A stretch of 64,000 nt of DNA from Dryococelus australis. Taxonomy: Eukaryota > Arthropoda > Insecta > Phasmatodea > Phasmatidae. Shown here one piece after another: positions 55,771 through 64,000 of the stretch. The stretch lies in NCBI GenBank assembly GCA_029891345.1, contig CM057009.1, positions 91,435,416-91,499,415 on the forward strand. The letters run 5' to 3'. Both the position numbers and the translations under genes were made by a program. Numbering within the stretch: position 1 is the stretch's first letter; every line of letters begins with the position of its first letter. The notes under the pieces are model-generated. The model did not search any database and was not told the origin of the DNA. It saw only the letters and a list, made by a program, of their open reading frames with translations.

Positions 55771-58700
55771 AACCACCAATCTTAAATTGTTCAAGTAGTT
55801 TTCAATCTCGGATGATGAGGCTTCAATTGTTTCTACACATGCTCAAACTCTGACCAACTCGGCGGAGAGAAGAGCGAAATAATCATGAAACAAATAACAA
55901 AGAGAAAAGGGAGGAAAAAGAATGATTAAAGGGTGGGGATCACAATGAATATCAACAAACCAGATTACAACCAAATTAATTATGAACAACAAAAATTTAT
56001 ATTTTAAATGTAGGCCTTGCGGTGTCTTTTCCAGAATACAAATCAATTAACTACACAGTATTGGGATGTATAAATTTAGTAAATCGAAACGGACTCCGAA
56101 ACTTCGGTATCAGTTTTCCAGTTACATTATGAGGCAAATCTGCAAATTCAAAATTTCAGCAAAGAACAATATCACCAGCACAAAATTTAACTGAACCCTG
56201 GTCACGCTCCAATTTAGTCAAGACTTGCTGCTTAGAAATACTCAAGTGGTGGGTAACCTCCTCGAGCAGACAATCCCAGTCAGTGTCACTTAAGGATGAA
56301 GGAGCGGGAGTCAAATTCCAAATATTTAAAAGGGGATGTGTAAGGACATGACCCAAAAAAGGCAGGGATGGTGGGTCACCCGGTCGAATCATGAGTGGCA
56401 CTATTAAAACCCATATTTATGAAATCCTGGTCACAATCCCACAACAAATGATCTTGATAATAAAATATAATCAGACAAACTTTCAGATTTTTATTAAATC
56501 TCTCCACCTGGTTTCCTATGGGATAGTAGGGGCTAGAAGTAAAGTGCTTAATTACCCATCTAAAACACATATTTTAAAATACCTTGGAGGTAAAATACCT
56601 GGCATTATCAGTTACTATTTCAATAATTGTACTGGAAATCTTCCACACTTGATCTTTCAATAACTGTTGTTGATGCGTTCATGTTTCTCATGAGAAATAA
56701 AAAAATTTTGGTAAAGGTATCAAGCAATATTAAAGAACCAATATTAAAATACAGACATTTACCTTTTTAGACCTAACAAGGGGACAGAATATGTCAAGGT
56801 AAATGGTGGACCAAGGGGCAGGTGGAATTTGAAACACCAACTTACCAACATTCATGCCTTGACCCTGCATGCACCTCTGACAAGAATCTCACAAATGCAC
56901 ATATTCTGCTACTTCCATCCAAAAGTAGGCCAGGCAAACTTTAAAGAGATCTTATTAAAGTTTTATTCATTCCTAAATGTCTGCCAAATACAGAATCATG
57001 AAAATATGCCAGAACTATGGGTCTTAATGAAACCAGCACCACAAGCTTCTTGCGGTTACCATTTTTACCAGTGTAATAAAGGACATTTTGATCAAAAATG
57101 TAAGGGGTGTTTAAACCTTTATTAAGCTCATCCACCATCTGAAAACAAAAGACATAATCTTTCTTTGCTTGGCACAATAAAAAAAGATTCAGGAAAACCT
57201 TGCAATATGGCCAAGGCACAGTGCAACTGATGATGACTTCGAAGTCTTCTGAATCAAACATACGCGTAAATGCATCCACACCTGGTTCTCTGACCCCCTA
57301 ACATGGCGCACCCTAAAATGGAATTGGGAAAGACACAACACACAATGTCCCAACTTTCCAAGCTGCTATGGGTGATTCAACACCCAACTCAGGGCTTTGT
57401 TATCCGTATAAAGGTCACAGTCATCGTGCTCCACGTAGGATGCAAATTTTTCAAGGCCGTAGTTGCATGCTAGCAACCCCTTCTTGTAAATTCTTAACTT
57501 CCTCTCCCTTTTGGTAAGCAATTGACTCGCGAATGCTACAGGAGCTAAGCCCCGAATACAATGTTGACTCAGAACTGTACTGAGAGCAATAGAAGAAGTG
57601 TCTACCTGAACCACGAAGTGTTTTCTGAAATCCAGTAAGTACAAAACTGCTGCAGAAATGAATTTTTTTCTTTTCTTCTAATTATTAAGGGCTGACTCCT
57701 GTTCGGGACCCCACTCAAAATGTAACCCCATTCCTCTTTAGATGGTTAAAGGGAGCAGCCAATTAAGAAAAATTCTCTATAAAACTAGAATACTATCCGA
57801 GCACACCCAGGAACTTTTGTACTTCCTTAAGGGTCTTACGTCGTGGAAAATTGACAATAGGTGCCACTCGATCGGAATCCACCATCAACCAACTCTCACA
57901 AAGAATGTAGCGCAAAAACTTAACCCTATTTGACCCACGGTCACCTTCTCTGGATTTACAGTTGAGCCAACCTTTCATTTTTGCAAGAACGAATCTACAT
58001 AATTGAATACAAATTTATATTTAAAATCTAATAAAACAAAATCAAGAACTCTGGAAACCGCCTGGCTGCCAAAATTTGAGCCCATCAGAATTCGGTTGAA
58101 CTCAAATTGGCTCCAGGACATACTGAAAGCAGCGTACTTGTGACGAGAGGGATTTAATAATCTAATAAAAACATTGGTAAAAACTATAGTTGAGGTCCAA
58201 TACTGAAAACACCTTAGCTTTTCCCAAATGCTGTAACACGCAATCTTTTGTGGGGAGGGGAAAGGGTTCTTATGAATTTTTTTACTAACCAATGAATGAT
58301 TGACTACTAATTGATACTTATTACTATACTGTTTTCAAACTAAGAACCCCGGGGAACAGTAGTCCAAGGTGGAAGGGACTATCATACCTACCACTAATAA
58401 CTTATAGATTATCTCCCTAAATGCCTGCAATTTGGGTGGAGGGCATTTAAAATGATGATTGCAGACGGGAATATCGTCAATCAAAGAAAATCGATAAGGG
58501 AGCACGTAAAAATTTTCCAATGCGAGGGGAAATGACATCACTGAATTCATCTTTAATGTTCTGCAGTTCCAACCAAAAATATTTCTAACCCTTACTTTCA
58601 TCACAGGTAAAAACCGTTGCCGGGAATTCTCTAGTCCATAAACCCACTCAGATGTTGGGGGCAAAAACAAATACAAGTAACCTTCTTAAAAATTTACAGT

Positions 58701-59212
58701 AGCTCTAGAGTGACTCAAAAATTCAAAACTAATTATTACATCATAAGAAAGCTGTGGGACAATCCCAAATAACTAATCCCACAAGAATCTACCTATCTTA
58801 AAATTTAATTTAACTGCTGAAGTTGACTGAACTATGTCATCTGTTGCAATACACAATTGTTTTTCAAAATTACATAAGACATTAACTCTGCTAATTACTT
58901 TTAATTTGAACAAGTTCTCTAAAAAGGATTGCCTGATTATGCATAAAGTAGCACCTGTGTCGCCTGTGTCTACCAGAGCAGGATATTTTTTTCCTCCAAC
59001 CGTAATCTGAACTAAACAAATGTCAAGTCTGCTCACTGATTTGCATAAAGACAGATGGAACAATGTCCTCTACCGGGTCACATTAAGTTTTCCCGTTTAG
59101 GGCAGCAATTTCGTAAATGGCCAACTTTGCTACACCTAAAACATAGTCTTTGATCCAAGTAACAGGGTTGTTTACAGTCTCTCATCTCATGGCTACGTTA
59201 GAAACAGTTTAT

Positions 59213-59465
59213 TCAACATGAAGAAACATGTGAGGTTTACATTGTATATATATTTACATTGTATATATATTTCATTTGTTGTATACATCATATATGTTAC
59301 ATGTTTTATATTTATCATATATGTTACATGTGTTTTGGGTTTTATGTTACATGTTTTATATATAATATTATGCATGTTACATGTTTGATATGTATTGTGT
59401 ATGTTACATGTTTTTTCATATATTGTATAGGTTATATGTTTTTATACCTATAACATGTATATATG
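59213..59465. repeat. AT-rich minisatellite with ATGTTACATGTTTTATA units
   Basis: About seven imperfect units of 25-45 bp, each with ATGTTACATG followed by TTTTATAT- or TTTGATAT-like sequence. It borders the truncated gag side of gypsy element 3. Confidence 0.85.
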
Positions 59466-59733
59466 ATACGTTAATTTACACATTTCATAGGTATTGTGTA
59501 CTACTGTTATCATGTAATTAGTTATAAATGCTCATCACTTAGGGTCCAAAACATTTAGCCAGTCCTGAAAAGTAAACATTGATTTTAACATGTAGCAATC
59601 ACATGGCAGTCACATGGAAATGTTTGTTTACATGTGGGGGAAGTATATATAATGGGCAAGAAAGTAGAACTTTAGCAGGGCTTTCAAAAGTGCTGACTTT
59701 ATCATGAACAGCGTATAATTGTTAAGCATTATA

Positions 59734-59970
59734 TAGCCTGTTCACGGTAAAGTGAGCACATGTGAGGAACTAGTTACTTTTTACTTTCAGCTATCTTTTA
59801 TCCTTTAATTGCCTTTGTAAATAAATATTCCCACGTAAGTAATAAACACAGTGCTTATATACCACTGCACTCGGAAGTTAACGTCTAAGGTAAAAATAAA
59901 ACATATATTTACTATTATTCTAAATGAGAGGGCATTCTTCAAAAGTGCTCACTTTACAGTGAATAGCCTA
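59734..59970. mobile_element. Small MITE with ~26-bp terminal inverted repeats
   Basis: The left end TAGCCTGTTCACGGTAAAG and the complement of the right end TAGGCTATTCACTGTAAAG continue alike through GTGAGCAC, with 3 mismatches in 26. TA lies at both flanks. A further half copy of the end lies at 59690-59722. No coding content. Confidence 0.65.
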
Positions 59971-60358
59971 TACACATTTGTATAGTATTAGTATGTTACT
60001 TTTAGGGAGAAATAAAGAATTGCAAAAAAAAAAAAAACTTCTGCTATTAGTCATTTACCAGTGAAGAAGTGCTTTCAAAATGACTAATATTATTGTTTAC
60101 GAGATCTGCATTTAGGGCTTATTTCAAACTTAGCAACATAGGAAACCTTGTTGCAGCAACCTAAGTATAAGGAATTTTCAAAGGTTTATTAGGATAGGTA
60201 ACCAAACATAATATATCCTAAACTTCATCTGATGAAGAAATAAAATAAACAATCTATAGAGAATGATGGGATAGTAATGGAAAGATCATAATGTTAACGA
60301 GACAATAATCTCACAAATAATAGTCTCAATCAAAGAACTGTAATAAACATTTACTTAC
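59971..60358. other. AT-rich stretch without recognised feature
   Basis: Contains a short A-run near 60028; nothing else recognised. Confidence 0.45.
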
Positions 60359-60536
60359 CAAACGTCCGTCTCTCATCATCTGGAAGGTACTCAAAATTTG
60401 TCTTAAGCTGGACTTTTATTATGATCTTTGTAAACTTCACTCGATTTGTCCCAGTTTCAGGCTTTTCTTGAACGCTGGCAATTAACAGTTCAATCATTAT
60501 ATATATATTGGCCATGTTGTCAAGTCGACAGCACAA
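60359..60536 (-). CDS. Candidate minus-strand exon, unknown protein
   Basis: An open minus-strand frame containing MIELLIASVQEKPETG and FEYLPDDERRTFG ends exactly at the consensus donor TTTG|GTAAGT (60358-60353). LIASVQEKP is faintly like the start of a MADF domain, but the rest does not follow that family convincingly. The 5' border is unclear; an acceptor-like TTGCCAG lies internally near 60475. It could be a host exon or a piece of a DNA-transposon accessory gene. Confidence 0.3.
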
Positions 60537-60550
60537 AGTGAACAGAGAGA

Positions 60551-60805
60551 AGGGCCCGTTCTGTGCCCATGTGTGTTGCCCATTATGCCACAGTGGTCCT
60601 CTAGAGTGTGTCCGGGCCAGTCACGGGTCGGGCCCAGTGAGCTGTGGCGAACCTGATGGGCGGTCCGCTACCTACAAATGGGCCCGTTCAAGCCTTTCAA
60701 CATGCCGACCCGTGTGTGCTGCCCAGTGCCTCTCCATGTATCATCAAACTGGACGGTCCGGACCTGGCCCATGGAGCTTACCGTGTGTTCCCGGCCTTAG
60801 CGCAT
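60551..60805. other. GC-rich island, possible MITE
   Basis: About 250 bp much richer in GC than its surroundings. One edge (minus strand) begins AAGGCCGGGAACACACGG, similar in kind to Harbinger-type ends; the other edge AAGGGCCCGTTCTGTGCC matches only partly. The 150-codon plus frame across it is probably not a gene. Confidence 0.35.
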
Positions 60806-61056
60806 TTGTAGTCATATCGTCGCATTTCTTCGCTCATGTTTATTACCAAGGGAGGAAGAGCTTGGGAAAGGAGTTCGCAAGAACAAGTAGTTTGTTTCAT
60901 CGAACCTTGTCTTTCCTAGCTCGAGGGCAGTTTACATATCAAGTAAAGAAAATGCTTTAAACATTGTGTTGTATAAAGGTGGTGGCACAAAAAATATTGT
61001 AAAGTTACTACCTTATTTATTTCTGCCCTCAAGAAATAAAGTGATGTAGCTAACGG

Positions 61057-62951
61057 TGACGCCATCGGGTGAGACACGAGACGAACAATGACACAAATAC
61101 TTACTGGTAATTTGGGCGCCACCGGTGCTTCCCAATCACTGCACAATTGAAACTCAGAGTTCTCAGGGATGTTGTGGGTTCTGTATGTCCATCCCACCCG
61201 TATGTACTTACAAACACGTTGGCAATACTAAACTGTTAATAAAAATCACTGAAATAAACAATTGATAAAATGTATGTGCCTAAGACACTGTCACTACGGA
61301 ATAAAAAATTGAGTTCACTGTAGACTTGTTTTTATTGATATTGTTCATACACATCAACGTGCCAATGAAATGGATATCTCCCCAGTCTGTAATTAACCTA
61401 ACGCACGCCTAGATGGATGAGCTCACCGAGGTTCATAAAAGCACCACCTTCACAAGGGAAGAGGGCCGACAGCCTCTAGGGTGGACTGACCATTTTTCCC
61501 TGAAGACAGGACACTGTGAATTACAAATGAAAACCGTTAATACACAATAACATGCATAATTACTCTATATCACTAACGCTAACTCGTCGGGGTTCGCCCT
61601 CCAGCACATGGTTAGTGTGGTGACGACCTATACACAGAGCTGGCTAGGACGGGAATAATTGCACCATACACTAATTACACAAATTACATAGACCCTTGAA
61701 TGATACATGAAATAAGATGGGACACGAGATGAATATTCACAATAAACACACACATGTGTGAAAACAAGCTTAGGTGGCGCGGATGCCGCTGGATAAAGTT
61801 CGTAGTGGACAACGTGGTGCAGGTGAAAGTGCAATATTTCTGGTTGGAAACGGCAAACTAAATTTAGATAAAATATTATTCGTGTTGAGCAATTGGTTCT
61901 CTTTATGATTAGAGTCATTACAGGCTTGTAATATGCCTGATGGCGGTGAAATCAAACTTTACTGTGACCACGTGGTCAAGTACAAAAAGCATCAATTTAC
62001 ATGAAAAATTCATTGAACCCTGAATAAAACTGACATAGAACCCTGAAATAAATGATTGCACATACAATGTTGTATAAATAAGCTCTTAAACCGCAATGAT
62101 GACTTATACAAAGACTTGGCTTCATTCGGCCATGTGGTTATACGTAATGTTGCCATATAATATTCAAACACGAAAATTACCCTTTAATACAGACATAATA
62201 ATAAACCTCTTTAAATTGCATGTAGCAATTATGCAGAAGTTACACTCAAATCCCATAAACATGGGCAGATGGCGTCTGATTCAAAATGCTCGGGTCGTGT
62301 GACCTCTCCGACATCTTTCTTCTCCTTCTTCTTGATTAAGTTAAAAATTCCACAAATGCGTAAGAATTAGTAAAGCGGAAGCATAATGCTGGGGAAAATG
62401 TTTGGGAAAAATGTACACAAGCAAAGACTAATCGGTAAACTACATTGACTATGGAAACCTACATCAGTGAACAAAAGTTGAGTGTGCACACGACAGTGTC
62501 TTACCTCGCCAGCTCTCCTCTACAGACTGTCCAGATACAAGCATCGCACGTAAGCGGAAGTGCTATGCACGCCGAGTGGAATATTTTTATATTAAAAATA
62601 AAATGGCACAAATTAAATTTGATATTGTTTTACATTTCTATAACTTTGTTACGAATTTCAATATTATTTTAATGTTTCTGTGTAATGGTGTTCATGCCGG
62701 AGTTTTAAGTGTTCTTAATCTCGGTGCCGCGGGCACTTGGAATATTCATAATCAAACAATTAAAATTAGTACAAACACTTTAAAACATCTTAAGACATAT
62801 AAAACACTGTAAAGACAATATAACACATTTTACCGTGAAATTAACATTTATAGGAAAGTTCAAAATTATCGGCCTCTTTGCGCACGTGCGGAACACATGA
62901 CACGTGAGCTGCATCATGGGCTCTAGCTCTACTGGCTGTTAGCAGGCATCA
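61057..62951 (-). mobile_element. Solo LTR, 1.95-kb gypsy-associated family, copy D
   Basis: A complete minus-orientation copy with TGATGCC...GGCGTCA ends, flanked by the perfect 4-bp direct repeat ACGG at 61053-61056 and 62952-62955. TG...CA termini with a 4-bp target duplication are diagnostic of an LTR insertion that lost its internal part by recombination. An AATAAA signal (reverse) lies near 61335. The region of copies A and B around the tRNA-like TGGCGCC motif is also present. Confidence 0.87.
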
Positions 62952-62955
62952 ACGG

Positions 62956-64000
62956 ATGAAAAATTTACTTGCGGAAAGTTTATTGTGGCCCCTGCAGGAC
63001 AAAGTTAACTGGTCTGTTATTCTAGCCAGTACGGTTGCACAGTAACTTGATTATACAATAGAGAAAAAGTTTGCCAGCTTTAAGAAAAGGGAATTCTTAT
63101 ACATCCGACACTAACTCCGTGTTGCTTTTGTACAAACAAAGGCATAGGCATAAGAAGGTACCCTTTCAAATTAATTCATGAACAAGACAAGACACTCAAA
63201 TAACAAGAAATTGCATACTTTTTGCTTGAAGTCTTGAAGTTAGTTAGGTACGCATAAATTGCACGTGTAAAGAAATCTTATAATTAGTTTTCAGCAAGTT
63301 GCTGTACAAGAACACTCTTAAGCCAAGTTCACATAATCACAAGGTTAACTCTTCTTAAAGCTTATGTTCTAGGATATTATTCCCTTGTATAGTGGGATAG
63401 GATGAATTATTACACAATTTGCTTAAGTTTTGTTATTCTTACAAGCTAGGTTACATGGTATTCGCACATAGTTATTTCTGTACTGTGACGGGTTTATGCA
63501 ATAGGTATGCACGTGCCTCCCCATCACATTACATAAAGTTGTCGCTCAGCTTCATGAACTTGGCATGGGGTTGCATAATTCCGTTGACTCTGGGCCTCAA
63601 TTACCTCGCAAAATAGAAAGGGTTTCACTAATATGAAAGTTACTTTATGTGCATATAAAGGTGAGCTGCTGCTCTAAGACAATTAAGAAAGGTTACATGA
63701 TATACTTCATATAATAAGTAGATTATGTTTTGTACATAAGTGGAAGTTTACTATACTCTGTAAAACTAGCCTAACCTACAAAATTATAAATACTAATTTT
63801 ATATTTCACTTTTATGGTTTGTTGTGGGATTACAAGGAAATCATTCTTACTAGCTAAACATTATTCATGGGGTGGGAGGTTTCTCGACCTCAAATTCACT
63901 AAGGCTAGAATACAGTATTTTTACGTCCTATTGAGGTTATGATGGATTAAAAAATTCATACCTCGCTAACACTTTGGCTTAACAGGTACAGTTGCAAGTT
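62956..64000. other. Stretch without recognised feature
   Basis: AT-rich; only short frames (for example 65 codons at 63419-63616) without known domains. No terminal repeat recognised. Confidence 0.5.

Larger units (their letters stand above)
53560..59165 (-). mobile_element. Ty3/gypsy element 3 (fossil)
   Basis: Minus-strand pol in canonical order. A gag CCHC knuckle CFRCSKVGHLRNCCPK (near 59100-59150), protease with YPALVDTGDTGAT (58773-59063), RT pieces (57793-58676), RNase H (57366-57644, FASQLLTKRERKLRIYKKG), integrase zinc-binding region (56941-57279), and integrase core and tail (56156-56570, TSSPYYPIGNQVERFNKNLK). Different clade from gypsy 1 and 2. Broken, roughly ten breaks. 5' LTR and most of gag are absent from the window; the element stops at an AT-rich minisatellite. 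Confidence 0.83.

Noticed and set aside
60508-60960. A 150-codon plus-strand frame starting MAMLSSRQHK
   Set aside because: It spans the GC-rich island and flanks with no family similarity; its length is explained by local GC content.

Overview
The window is eukaryotic and reads as a repeat-rich arthropod genome, most likely an insect. It is AT-rich, has GT-AG introns, long (TA)n/(CA)n microsatellites and tRNA-derived SINE heads. Its transposons belong to families I know from insects: Ty3/gypsy LTR elements, an R1-type LINE, jockey/CR1-type LINEs, hAT, pogo and Tc1/mariner elements, and a mariner-like family with a DUF4817-type N-terminus. I see no rRNA gene, no intact tRNA gene and no CRISPR array. 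Species cannot be fixed by eye.

Layout. 1-2.6 kb: a spliced, decayed hAT/ZBED-type transposase gene on the minus strand. 3.4-9.3 kb: two ~1.95 kb solo LTRs around a worn Tc1-like relic. 10.3-15.4 kb: two SINE heads and a truncated jockey/CR1-type LINE. 17.0-22.7 kb: gypsy element 1 (minus), whose 3' LTR is the same family as the solo LTRs. 22.8-24.9 kb: a DUF4817 mariner-like fragment and a repeat (R) also found next to gypsy 2. 25.1-29.5 kb: a nearly full-length but broken R1-type LINE (minus). 30.6-37.9 kb: gypsy element 2 (minus), split by a 3.6 kb hAT transposon with 15-bp terminal inverted repeats. 37.9-40.6 kb: the second copy of repeat R, an LTR flanked by (TA)n, and two fold-back structures. 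40.65-43.36 kb: a DUF4817 mariner-like element in a large inverted duplication.

44.05-52.07 kb is the best candidate for host coding sequence: an exon with a start codon in good context (44053-44194) and a 37-nt exon (52037-52073), both on the plus strand with consensus splice sites and matching phase. The 7.8 kb intron between them holds two pogo-like non-autonomous elements, a degenerate gypsy element with both LTRs and a LINE relic. 53.3-59.2 kb: tandem repeats and gypsy element 3 (minus) with a long 3' LTR. 59.2-64 kb: an AT-rich minisatellite, a small MITE, a weak minus-strand exon candidate and a further solo LTR with a perfect 4-bp target duplication.

Almost every protein-like frame here is a transposon relic, and none of the elements looks able to move. 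Two patterns stand out. Transposon ends repeatedly abut (TG)n(TA)n microsatellites. Several inverted duplications of 120-800 bp cluster between 39.6 and 43.4 kb.
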